NCBI GenBank assembly: GCA_034428435.1
Contig: DAOUHY010000316.1
Coordinates: 1-27,688, forward strand
From: Bin5 sp034428435
GTDB lineage: Bacteria; Chloroflexota; Anaerolineae; Caldilineales; Caldilineaceae
Direction: 5' to 3'
DNA length: 27,688 nt
The notes below the pieces were generated by a model. The model saw nothing but the letters and a program-made list of their open reading frames with translations, had not been told where the DNA came from and did not search any database. The first letter of the stretch is position 1. Each line of letters starts with the position of its first letter. Positions 16,700 through 23,541 of this stretch are shown here, in pieces. The translations under genes and the position numbers were made by a program.

Positions 16700-17032
16700 G
16701 GGTGCATCGCAGATTTGGGGTGAGAACAGTCTGGCGGGGAATCGGTGCCAGCGGTGGCTGGCGTTGTTTGCCGTCTTCGGGCGAGACGCAGTGCAGGCGC
16801 CAGGCCTGGCCGTACGGTGGTGTCCGTCAGTCGGGGAGGGTGCGAGGGCAGGCACAAGGCCGGCACCTGCGGGGATCTGATGGGACTGGCGGGATGTGGT
16901 CTGGCTGGACACTTTCGATTAGGCACCTGTTACGAATATCGACACCCGGTCGACCAGGCATGTTGTAGGAGAGGGGGCGTTGCGGGGGCGGAGCCCCCGC
17001 ACAAGGGAGGGCCGAATAGGCCCGACCGCCCA
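16700..17032. repeat. Dispersed intergenic repeat, copy A (about 333 bp)
   Basis: This segment aligns over its whole length with 27356-27685. The last 77 bp (16956-17032) are identical in both copies, while the first 250 bp are similar but mutated with small indels. The conserved end holds two hairpins: GCGGGGGC-GGA-GCCCCCGC (16982-17000) and GGGCC-GAATA-GGCCC. Internal GGCAGGCACAAGGCC phrases also recur. Open frames in the two copies do not match, so it is probably non-coding. With its flanks it fills the 626-bp gap between the DksA-like gene and ruvB. It may be a MITE-like or structured repeat; no terminal inverted repeats or target duplications were found. Confidence 0.8.
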
Positions 17033-17040
17033 AACGGCAG

Positions 17041-17068
17041 TAGTTAGTAGTCAGTGGTCAGTGGTCAG
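17041..17068. repeat. Heptad tandem repeat (TCAGTGG type), copy 2
   Basis: TAGT-TAGTAGTCAGTGGTCAGTGG-type repeat shares 21 identical nt with 14005-14025. It begins 8 nt after the end of dispersed repeat A. Its function is unknown. Confidence 0.6.
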
Positions 17069-17179
17069 AGACGGGGCAACTACTGAGAGTTGAGCGCGAG
17101 ATTGGTGCGGCTTCGGTGCTGTCCGAGGTATAGGGAAGGTGGTCCCTCTTTGGGGAGGCACTCGTCATTTCAGGCTGTT

Positions 17180-17208
17180 TTGATCCCATTGGGGCTCTGG
17201 TATACAAT
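17180..17208 (+). promoter_or_regulatory. Sigma-70-type promoter for ruvB
   Basis: -35 TTGATC (17180-17185), a 17-nt spacer and -10 TACAAT (17203-17208). Transcription would start near 17215, leaving a leader of only about 22 nt with no clear Shine-Dalgarno before ATG 17237. Confidence 0.55.
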
Positions 17209-17236
17209 TCGTAGCACAATCGTTCTTTCATTTCCA

Positions 17237-18331
17237 ATGGATATGAATATGGCTGATGAACGCAGCGTGACGCAGAGAAATTTCCGGCGAGCCTCCGGGC
17301 CGAACAGGCGGGAGATTTCGGGCGAGAGGCAGGCCGAGGACGGCCGTGTGGATTACGCGTTGCGGCCCAAGAGCCTAGACGAGATGGTCGGCCAGGAGAA
17401 GATGCGGGAGAAGATGCGCATTCTGGTTGAGGCGGCGCGTCAGCGGGGTGAGGCGCTCGACCATGTGCTGCTTTACGGGCCGCCAGGGCTGGGCAAGACC
17501 ACGCTGAGCCATATCCTTGCGCATGAGATGCAGGGCAATCTGAAGCCGACGTCCGGGCCTGCGATCGAGAAGGCGGGGGACCTGGCGGCAATAGTTACAA
17601 ATCTGCGCAAGGGAGACATCCTCTTTATCGATGAGATCCACAGGTTGGGCCGTGCGGTTGAGGAGATTCTCTATCCGGCGATGGAGGATTTTGTACTCGA
17701 CATCACGGTCGGGAGCGGCCCGAGCGCGCGCAGTATCCGGCTGAAGCTGCCAAGGTTTACGGTGATCGGCGCGACGACGCGGCTGGCGTTGATGACTGCG
17801 CCGCTGCGGGCCCGATTTGGGGTTGTGGAGCGGTTTGATTTCTACAGCCGGGAGGCGTTGGAGACGATCATATTGCGTGCGGCGGCGATGCTGGAGACGG
17901 CCATTGACGATGAGGGAGCGGCGGAAATCGCGCGGCGATCCAGGGGTACGCCGCGGGTGGCCTTGCGTCTGCTGCGGCGCGTGCGCGACTATGCGCAGGT
18001 GCGAGGCGATGGGAGCATCAGCGTTGCGCTGGCCGGTGATGCGCTGGCTGTGAATGAGATCGACCATCTGGGGCTGGACGATTTGGACCGGCGGGTGCTG
18101 GATGCGATTGTCAGCAAGTTCAGCGGCGGTCCGGTCGGGCTGGGGACGCTGGCGGCGAGCATCAGTGAAGAGGACGACACGATCATGGATGTGGTGGAGC
18201 CCTATCTGCTGCAGTTGGGTTTTCTGGACCGCACACCGCGTGGACGCACGGCGACGAGAGCGGCGTATGAGCACATCGGTGCGGTCTATCCGGATTCGCC
18301 GGAGCAGAGGAGTTTGTTCGGGGGTGGGTAG
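17237..18331 (+). CDS. ruvB: Holliday junction branch migration helicase RuvB
   Basis: AAA+ hexameric motor that drives Holliday junction branch migration with RuvA and RuvC in recombinational repair. From ATG 17237 the product is 364 aa, slightly above the usual 335-350. After a non-conserved basic tail, the conserved core starts with ALRPKSLDEMVGQEK. Walker A is YGPPGLGKTTLSHILAHEM (about residues 84-102), Walker B is LFIDEIHRL, sensor 1/arginine finger is VIGATTRLALMTAPLRARFG, and the winged-helix DNA-binding end reads VEPYLLQLGFLDRTPRGR. ATGs at 17243 and 17249 are also possible. The gene stands apart from ruvA/ruvC. The gap upstream contains a promoter and repeats. Confidence 0.96.
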   Translation: MDMNMADERSVTQRNFRRASGPNRREISGERQAEDGRVDYALRPKSLDEMVGQEKMREKMRILVEAARQRGEALDHVLLYGPPGLGKTTLSHILAHEMQGNLKPTSGPAIEKAGDLAAIVTNLRKGDILFIDEIHRLGRAVEEILYPAMEDFVLDITVGSGPSARSIRLKLPRFTVIGATTRLALMTAPLRARFGVVERFDFYSREALETIILRAAAMLETAIDDEGAAEIARRSRGTPRVALRLLRRVRDYAQVRGDGSISVALAGDALAVNEIDHLGLDDLDRRVLDAIVSKFSGGPVGLGTLAASISEEDDTIMDVVEPYLLQLGFLDRTPRGRTATRAAYEHIGAVYPDSPEQRSLFGGG

Positions 18332-18371
18332 GAGTGAGCGGTTCGGGCGATGCGGGCGGGGAGACGGGAAT

Positions 18372-18638
18372 ATGGCGCACGTGTCGGATGCCCTCCTGGA
18401 TCAGATGGTAGAGAAGATCGTGGCGGAGGTTGATCCCGAGCAGATTATCCTATTTGGCTCGCGGGCACGCGGGGATGCGCGGGCAGGGTCTGACGTAGAC
18501 CTGGTGGTCGTGGAATCAGAGCCGTTTGGTCAGGAGCGGAGCAAACGGCTGGAAGCGGCCCGACTCTACCGAACGCTTTCCGGATTCCTTGTTTCCAAAG
18601 ACATTCTGGTGTATAGCCGCGACGAAGTCGACTACTGA
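18372..18638 (+). CDS. MNT-type nucleotidyltransferase (MntA antitoxin-like), truncated by TGA
   Basis: A minimal nucleotidyltransferase of the kind that pairs with HEPN toxins. The 88-aa frame contains the family motif ILFGSRARGDARAGSDVDL (about residues 27-45), with Gly-Ser and the Asp-x-Asp metal pair, then RSKRLEAARLYRTLSGF. It ends at TGA 18636-18638 after DEVDY. In the same frame the next 22 codons, up to TAA 18705-18707, encode RDSLNHVLARALREGRVLY and ERR, which matches the usual C-terminus of the family (Trp-Arg-Asp...ALREGRVLY). TGA therefore most likely replaces a TGG Trp codon. Full length would be 111 aa. GGGGAG lies upstream of ATG 18372. No HEPN partner follows, so the pair is broken or has been lost. 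Confidence 0.75.
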   Translation: MAHVSDALLDQMVEKIVAEVDPEQIILFGSRARGDARAGSDVDLVVVESEPFGQERSKRLEAARLYRTLSGFLVSKDILVYSRDEVDY

Positions 18639-18747
18639 CGCGACTCGCTCAATCATGTGCTGGCGCGTGCGCTGCGGGAAGGACGTGTTCTCTATGAGCG
18701 ACGCTAAGTGCGCCCGTCTATTCGTGGTGGCTTCGAGGCGGGAAATA

Positions 18748-19434
18748 TCAGGCAATCGTTGCGTTGTAGAGGCGCTCGATGTTTTGGCGGTGGGTGGTCA
18801 GGGCGGCGGGGGTGCGGCGATTTTCGGGCAGGAGCGTTTCGGTTATCTGTTCTGACTGGCTCCAGAATTTGTTATCGGCAACCGCTTGGGAGACGGTGCG
18901 GCGCAGGCCGTGGAAGTAGCTGACGTCGGCGGCGAGCCGTCCCATCACCTCCACTTTTTCTGACGAGACGGAGCCGGTGCGGGGGATGTAGAGCTGCAGG
19001 CGGCGTCCTTTCACCAGACGGGCCAGAAGGCGCAAGCTCTCGATCTCATCCTCACCGTCAGAGCCTTCGCCCAGCTCAGGCAGCGCCAGATCGCTGCCGA
19101 AAGATCCCCCACAGAGTATCCCCATAGCCGGAAAACAGATCAGATTGGCGTGCTGCTGGGAGTAGATATCCAGCAGATGCCGGCCGACGTTGATGTGGGC
19201 GATGCCGCCGGGCTGGGTCTGGACGAGCGGCAGGCCGACGTCGCGTGCGGCGGAGGTAAAGAGTGCGGCGGTTTCTTCGGCCACGTCGAAGCGGGTTGCT
19301 GCGTCATCCGGCGGGTCAATGATCAGGAGTCTGTCGGGGGTGCCGAGGAGGCGGGCGAGGACAAAGAGTGAGTGGGAAGGGGGATCGCCTTCGCTATACA
19401 TTTCCAACTGGTCATAGAGCTGGGAGATCTTCAT
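18748..19434 (-). CDS. Uncharacterised protein, possible degenerate MBL-fold
   Basis: I do not recognise a named family for this 228-aa protein. Its layout resembles a metallo-beta-lactamase-fold hydrolase: early strand LLIIDPPDD (about residues 36-44, compare the L-x-DxG strand), a central NVGRHLLDIYSQQHANLICF, then GILCGGSFGSDLALPELGEG (compare LLFxGD) and LARLVKGRRLQLYIPRTGSV (compare the late PGHG strand). The metal ligands HxHxDH, His and Asp are not seen, so it would be inactive as a hydrolase. This is inference from pattern alone. ATG 19434 overlaps the upstream MTAP-like stop by 4 bp, so the two are co-expressed. No signal peptide or membrane segment is visible. Confidence 0.6.
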   Translation of the reverse strand: MKISQLYDQLEMYSEGDPPSHSLFVLARLLGTPDRLLIIDPPDDAATRFDVAEETAALFTSAARDVGLPLVQTQPGGIAHINVGRHLLDIYSQQHANLICFPAMGILCGGSFGSDLALPELGEGSDGEDEIESLRLLARLVKGRRLQLYIPRTGSVSSEKVEVMGRLAADVSYFHGLRRTVSQAVADNKFWSQSEQITETLLPENRRTPAALTTHRQNIERLYNATIA

Positions 19435-20177
19435 TTGCGGTGTTCAAGACGTGCGCTGCAATCGCATGGGGAGTTTGGGTCGATCCGTTGCAGGAGCGCG
19501 GCAAGCGCGTGCACAACGACCTCCAACCCTGTGAAGTCGTCTGTTTGGACCGGAGTGGGCGGGCGTTCGGCGCTGATTTCGTCAACAGTTCCGAGGCCGG
19601 CGAAGCAGAGGCCCAACTCTCTGGCGAGGGCGATTTCGGGAACGAGATTCTGGCCGAGGACGTCGGCGCCCCAGCTGCGGAACATGCGGGCTTCGGCTGC
19701 AGTTTCTCGCCTAGGGCCGTCCACGCCGAGGTAGACGCCGCCCGGGGCCATGGGCAGGATTTGCGACAGCGTCTCGGTGAGGCGTGGGCAGACGGCAGGG
19801 GTCTGGCTGAGGCCGCCGGTGCCCTCGTTTTCGTAGAAGGTCTGGGGTTGGTGGCGGGTGAAGTCGATATAGTCGGTGATCAGGAGCGGATGGCCCGGGC
19901 CGAGCATGGGATTGACGGCGATAACGCTATCACAGGCGACGATCTGCGTGACATTAAGGCTGTGAGCAGCCTGGAGCGTGGCGCGGGGATCGGTGCGTGA
20001 GGGCAGGCCGTAGTAGGGTTGAATCCAGACGGACGGTGTGTCCGGGAGGCCGCGGCGGGCGAGGGGGCCGACGGGTCCGTAGGGGGTATCGACATGGCGT
20101 TCTTCGATGAGAGGACCGAGGGCCTCCAGGGATTGCGGTGGAAGCGGAACGGCCAGCAGAAGCAGCAGTGAATTCAA
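19431..20177 (-). CDS. MTAP/purine nucleoside phosphorylase-like protein, catalytic residues diverged
   Basis: Related to 5'-methylthioadenosine/purine nucleoside phosphorylases, 248 aa. The similarity lies in VDTPYGPVG (about residues 29-37), PGHPLLITDYIDFT (about 94-107), YLGVDGPRRETAAEARMFRS (about 148-167) and WGADVLGQNLVPEIALAREL (about 168-187). Residues that normally bind substrate are changed: no GGSGFY phosphate loop at the N-terminus, RHGRGH replaced by a PYYGLPSRTD segment, GPRFET is GPRRET, GMT is GQN, and the TDYD purine loop is absent (GTVDEIS). It may act on another substrate or be a pseudoenzyme. The start is TTG 20177, with GGAG 6 nt upstream. It heads a two-gene operon with the MBL-like gene. 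Confidence 0.75.
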   Translation of the reverse strand: MNSLLLLLAVPLPPQSLEALGPLIEERHVDTPYGPVGPLARRGLPDTPSVWIQPYYGLPSRTDPRATLQAAHSLNVTQIVACDSVIAVNPMLGPGHPLLITDYIDFTRHQPQTFYENEGTGGLSQTPAVCPRLTETLSQILPMAPGGVYLGVDGPRRETAAEARMFRSWGADVLGQNLVPEIALARELGLCFAGLGTVDEISAERPPTPVQTDDFTGLEVVVHALAALLQRIDPNSPCDCSARLEHRK

Positions 20178-20197
20178 CTGTTTCTCCGGGCGCAGTG

Positions 20198-20206
20198 TGA
20201 TATAAT
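20198..20206 (+). promoter_or_regulatory. Perfect extended -10 promoter element
   Basis: TGATATAAT (TGn plus consensus TATAAT) lies 118 nt before the Gfo/Idh/MocA gene. The -35 region is poor (CTGTTT about 17 nt upstream), as allowed for extended -10 promoters. Transcription would start near 20213 and read through the rightward sugar-metabolism cluster. The start of the divergent MTAP-like gene is only 20 nt to the left. Confidence 0.6.
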
Positions 20207-20323
20207 GTGGTTAGTTGATCCTCATCCTGCGGCAGGCTCTATCTGCGTCCACGATAGCATCAGTTGCCAGCGACAGCAAACGGGTGGAGATATTGGAATC
20301 GTCAACGTGATCAGGGAGAGTCG

Positions 20324-21328
20324 ATGAGCAGACCGGTTCGCATTGCTCTGATCGGAGCCGGTGCGTTTGTGCGAAAGGCGCATGCGCCGTCTTTGCTGGA
20401 GCTGGGAGACGCGGTTCAGATTGTTGCCGTTTGCAGCCGAACGCGAAGGTCTGCCGAAACGGTGGCGGAGACGATCCCATACGACGTTGATATATACACG
20501 GATGTCGGCGCGCTGCTGGCGGACGAGCGTATCGAGGCGGTCGATATTGTGTTGCCGATTCCGATGCTGCCTGAGGTGGTATCGCAGGCACTGGCAGCGG
20601 GAAAGCATGTTTTCAGCGAAAAGCCGATCGCGCAGACTGTTGCCGAGGGGCAGGCCTTGATCGCGGCCACCCGGTCCTATGGAGACCGGGTGTGGATGGT
20701 GGGTGAGAATTGGCGCTACGAGGAGGCTTTTCAGGCGGCGGCGCGGGCGGTGCGGGCTGGACGGATTGGGCAGCCGCTGTTCTGCGATGTGTCGCTGCAG
20801 CTGCCTATCAGGGCCGAATACCAGGGGCCGACGTGGCGGAATTCGGGCGAGGTGCTGGGCGGCTATTTGCTGGACGGCGGCGTGCATCATGTGGCCGGTC
20901 TGCGCGTGGTGCTGGGAGAGATAGAGAGTGTGAGCGCGTTGACGAAGGCGCACCGGGAGGACCTGCCGCCGGCGGACACGATGAGTGCGGCGCTGCGCTT
21001 CAGCAACGGGGTAGTCGGCACCTATTTGATCACCTATGCGGTGGGCAGCAGTTTGGGAACGGACGCGGTCCACATTGGGGGGAGTGAAGGCAGCTTGCGC
21101 GTCTCGCGAGGAGAGCTTGTGCTGGAGCGGGACGGAGAGCGCGAATGCCAGGCGTTCAATGTTCTGATCAGCGTGCGAGAGGAGCTGGCTGCGTTTGTCG
21201 GGGCGGTAAGGGAAGGCTCTTCGCACCGGAATTCGCCCCAGGAGGCGTTACAGGACCTAGCCGTGGTTGAGGCGATGCTGGCGTCGGCGCGGACAGGTAC
21301 TTTGCAGCGAGTTGAGCGGCACGTTTGA
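20324..21328 (+). CDS. Gfo/Idh/MocA family oxidoreductase
   Basis: NAD(P)-dependent dehydrogenase of sugar-type substrates, 334 aa from ATG 20324 (GGGAGAG 4 nt upstream). The Rossmann motif reads VRIALIGAGAFVRKAHAPSL (about residues 5-24), VAVCSRT follows, the EKP motif is HVFSEKPIAQT (about 93-103), and the active-site region is GGYLLDGGVHHVAGLRVVLG (about 181-200) with the expected Asp/His pair. The frame also opens at 20264 but without a ribosome site. The two upstream Gfo/Idh/MocA genes in this window differ in sequence. It lies 100 bp before the glucokinase gene and probably shares the extended -10 promoter; substrate unknown. Confidence 0.9.
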   Translation: MSRPVRIALIGAGAFVRKAHAPSLLELGDAVQIVAVCSRTRRSAETVAETIPYDVDIYTDVGALLADERIEAVDIVLPIPMLPEVVSQALAAGKHVFSEKPIAQTVAEGQALIAATRSYGDRVWMVGENWRYEEAFQAAARAVRAGRIGQPLFCDVSLQLPIRAEYQGPTWRNSGEVLGGYLLDGGVHHVAGLRVVLGEIESVSALTKAHREDLPPADTMSAALRFSNGVVGTYLITYAVGSSLGTDAVHIGGSEGSLRVSRGELVLERDGERECQAFNVLISVREELAAFVGAVREGSSHRNSPQEALQDLAVVEAMLASARTGTLQRVERHV

Positions 21329-21431
21329 CGCGGCGGAAAGGCTGCGCTGGGGCGCAGACTGATGGCGGAAGCGCCCTTACCTTTACCGTTCCGACCAGGA
21401 GTTGTCAGTTCCCCCGCCCAAGGAGGACCAG

Positions 21432-22220
21432 ATGAACATCTTAGGCATTGATATTGGCGGCAGCGGCATCAAGGGGGCGGTGGTTGACGCGGAAACGGGA
21501 GAGTTGCTAACGAAGCGGCGCCGCATCGGGACGCCAGACCCGTCAACGCCGCAGGCGGTCGCCGAGGTTGTATTGGAGATCGTCCGTCACTTCGGATGGG
21601 TAGGCCCGATGGGTTGCACGTTCCCGGCGGTGATTCGCAATGGCATTGTGTGCACAGCGGCGAATGTGGACGACTCGTGGATCGGCACCGATGCGCCGGA
21701 GCTGTTTGGGCAGGTTACCGGTTGCCCGGCGTCGATCGTTAACGACGCGGACGCGGCCGGCATTGCGGAGATGGTTTTTGGCGCAGGCAGGGACCAACCC
21801 GGTGTAGTGGTACTGCTCACTATAGGCACAGGTATCGGGTCGGCGCTGTTTGTTGACGGACACCTGGCGCCGAATACGGAGTTCGGGCACCTGGAGATTG
21901 ACGGTTACAACGCGGAGAGCCGGGCTGCGAACAGCGCGCGAGACCGGGAACAGCTGAGCTGGAAGAAGTGGGGGAAGCGCCTAAACAGATATTTTCAGAC
22001 CGTTGAATTTCTACTTTCGCCGGATCTGTTTATCATTGGCGGAGGCGTAAGCAAGAGAAGCGAGAAGTTTGTCAAGTATATTGACGTGCGTGCGCCGATA
22101 GTGGCAGCGCAGATGCGAAATCATGCGGGCCTGATCGGGGGTGCGATGGCGGCACTCGCCCTGATTCAAGGGGAAGGAGACGAGGAGCGGGATCCTGCCG
22201 AACTCTATGTGACGGGGTAG
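21432..22220 (+). CDS. ppgK: Polyphosphate-type glucokinase (ROK family)
   Basis: Phosphorylates glucose to glucose-6-phosphate, in this subfamily with inorganic polyphosphate and often ATP as donor. The 262-aa product starts at ATG 21432 with AGGAGG 5 nt upstream. Motifs: phosphate 1 GIDIGGSGIKGAVV (about residues 4-17), NDADAAGIAEM (about 110-120), phosphate 2 LLTIGTGIGSALFVDG (about 135-150), sugar-binding EFGHLEI (about 156-162), and IIGGGVSKRSEKF. The DREQLSWKKWGKRLNRYFQT segment is characteristic of PPGK, but the ROK zinc-binding Cys motif is absent, as usual for this group. It feeds the isomerase/transaldolase gene that follows 169 bp downstream. Confidence 0.9.
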   Translation: MNILGIDIGGSGIKGAVVDAETGELLTKRRRIGTPDPSTPQAVAEVVLEIVRHFGWVGPMGCTFPAVIRNGIVCTAANVDDSWIGTDAPELFGQVTGCPASIVNDADAAGIAEMVFGAGRDQPGVVVLLTIGTGIGSALFVDGHLAPNTEFGHLEIDGYNAESRAANSARDREQLSWKKWGKRLNRYFQTVEFLLSPDLFIIGGGVSKRSEKFVKYIDVRAPIVAAQMRNHAGLIGGAMAALALIQGEGDEERDPAELYVTG

Positions 22221-22389
22221 GATTGAAGGTCCAAACCTTGTGTCGGTATTTCGGTGGTCGAAATCATCAGCCGGCAACAGGCTGGCCTCTGACGCTGCAC
22301 AGTTCTGAAATTGCCCTATCGGGGGAGGAACGCTGGGCGCGGTCGAACCACATCTCAACGCAGAGACGATCTTGAGGAGAAGAGCAATC

Positions 22390-23541
22390 ATGACAAGAAT
22401 GAACGAAGCGGCGGCAATCGGTCAGGCGATCTGGCTGGACTTCATCAGGCGCTCTTTCCTGGATTCCGGGGAGTTGGGCGACCTGGTCGCCAAGGGTCTG
22501 CGGGGCGTTACGTCGAACCCGTCGATTTTCCAGAAGGCGATCGCGGCGAGCACCGACTATGACGCCGCGGTTGAACGGCTGGTCGGTGAAGGCAGATCGG
22601 TCAATGACATATACGAGGCGCTGGCAATTCAGGACATCCGCCGTGCGTGCGACATCATGCAGCCGGTCTATGTGAGTACGGACGGGGTGGACGGCTATGT
22701 CAGCCTGGAGGTGAATCCAAAGCTGGCCTACGATACGGAAGGCACGGTTATGGAGGCCCGCCGGCTCTCGTCTCTGGTGGACAGGCCGAATGTGATGATC
22801 AAGGTGCCGGCCACGCCGGAGGGTATTCCGGCGATTGAGACGCTCACGGGCGAGGGCATCAATATCAATGTCACGCTCATCTTCTCGTTGCAGCAGTACG
22901 AAGACAGCGCGATGGCCTATCTTCACGGTCTGGAGAAGCTGGCTGATGCAAATGTGGATTTCAGCCGGGTGGCGTCGGTGGCCTCCTTCTTCGTCAGCCG
23001 GGTGGACGGCAAGGTAGACCCCAAGCTGGTTGAGCTTGGCAACGGTGAGCTTCAAGGAAAGATCGCGATCGCGAATGCCAAGATGGCCTATCACCGCTTC
23101 GGGGAGATTTTCAGCGGTCCTCGCTGGGAGAAGCTGGCGGGGCAGGGGGCGCGGGTACAGCGTCCGCTGTGGGGAAGTACGAGCACCAAGAATCCCGACT
23201 ACCCGGACACGCTCTATGTGGACGAACTGATTGGCCCGCACACGGTCAATACATTGCCGCCTGAGACGCTGGACGCGTTTCTGGAGCACGGCTGCGCGGC
23301 GCGCACGGTGGATGCAGATGTGGAGGAGGCGCGACGGCATCTGGCGGACCTGGCTGAAATTGGCATCGATCTGGGTGAGGTCACCACGGAGTTGATGGGT
23401 GAAGGTGTGGACGCGTTCGCCGACTCATTTGATGAGTTGATGTCGGGCATTGCGGAAAAGGTGACGGCGATCGCTGGCGGAGACGACAACCAGACAAGAG
23501 CACGCGCCGATTTTTTTACGGTGCCCTCCGGAGCCAGGTAG
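22390..23541 (+). CDS. tal: Transaldolase (0-frame half of a Tal-Pgi composite gene)
   Basis: Transfers a dihydroxyacetone unit between sugar phosphates in the pentose phosphate pathway. The 383-aa TalB-type product (mycobacterial/Chloroflexota form) shows GVTSNPSIFQKAI (about residues 38-50), Schiff-base Lys in NVMIKVPATPEGIPA (about 135-149), GININVTLIFSLQQYE and VASFFVSRVDGK. ATG 22390 has AGGAG about 10 nt upstream; a TTG at 22372 overlaps that ribosome site and is rejected. The frame ends at TAG 23539-23541, 8 codons after a U-UUU-UUU run (23511-23517). The residues after that run (TVPSGAR) do not look like family sequence, whereas the -1 frame continues naturally into glucose-6-phosphate isomerase. 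In other bacteria these two domains form one fused enzyme. Confidence 0.92.
   Translation: MTRMNEAAAIGQAIWLDFIRRSFLDSGELGDLVAKGLRGVTSNPSIFQKAIAASTDYDAAVERLVGEGRSVNDIYEALAIQDIRRACDIMQPVYVSTDGVDGYVSLEVNPKLAYDTEGTVMEARRLSSLVDRPNVMIKVPATPEGIPAIETLTGEGININVTLIFSLQQYEDSAMAYLHGLEKLADANVDFSRVASVASFFVSRVDGKVDPKLVELGNGELQGKIAIANAKMAYHRFGEIFSGPRWEKLAGQGARVQRPLWGSTSTKNPDYPDTLYVDELIGPHTVNTLPPETLDAFLEHGCAARTVDADVEEARRHLADLAEIGIDLGEVTTELMGEGVDAFADSFDELMSGIAEKVTAIAGGDDNQTRARADFFTVPSGAR
23511..23517 (+). other. Slippery heptamer, putative -1 frameshift site joining tal and pgi
   Basis: Seven T residues, read in the transaldolase frame as GAT TTT TTT ACG, form a U-UUU-UUU heptamer. A -1 slip gives Asp-Phe-Phe-Tyr-Gly-Ala-Leu and enters the isomerase frame. 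Before the slip the -1 frame meets a stop only at 23433-23435, so the shift must occur between there and 23541. Eight T would also fuse the frames, so an indel is the main alternative. Confidence 0.6.

Noticed and set aside
16645..17047. Open frames of about 100 residues inside dispersed repeat A
   Set aside because: The corresponding frame in copy B is broken or different, so coding is not conserved.
18054..18371. Upstream extension of the nucleotidyltransferase frame into ruvB
   Set aside because: It is an out-of-frame shadow of the RuvB C-terminus; ATG 18372 with a purine-rich site fits the family N-terminus.
18694..18855. ATG at 18694 as the start of a HEPN toxin after the nucleotidyltransferase
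   Set aside because: The frame gives MSDAKCARLFVVAS and then overlaps antisense to the next gene, with no HEPN Arg-x4-6-His motif; at most a tiny remnant.
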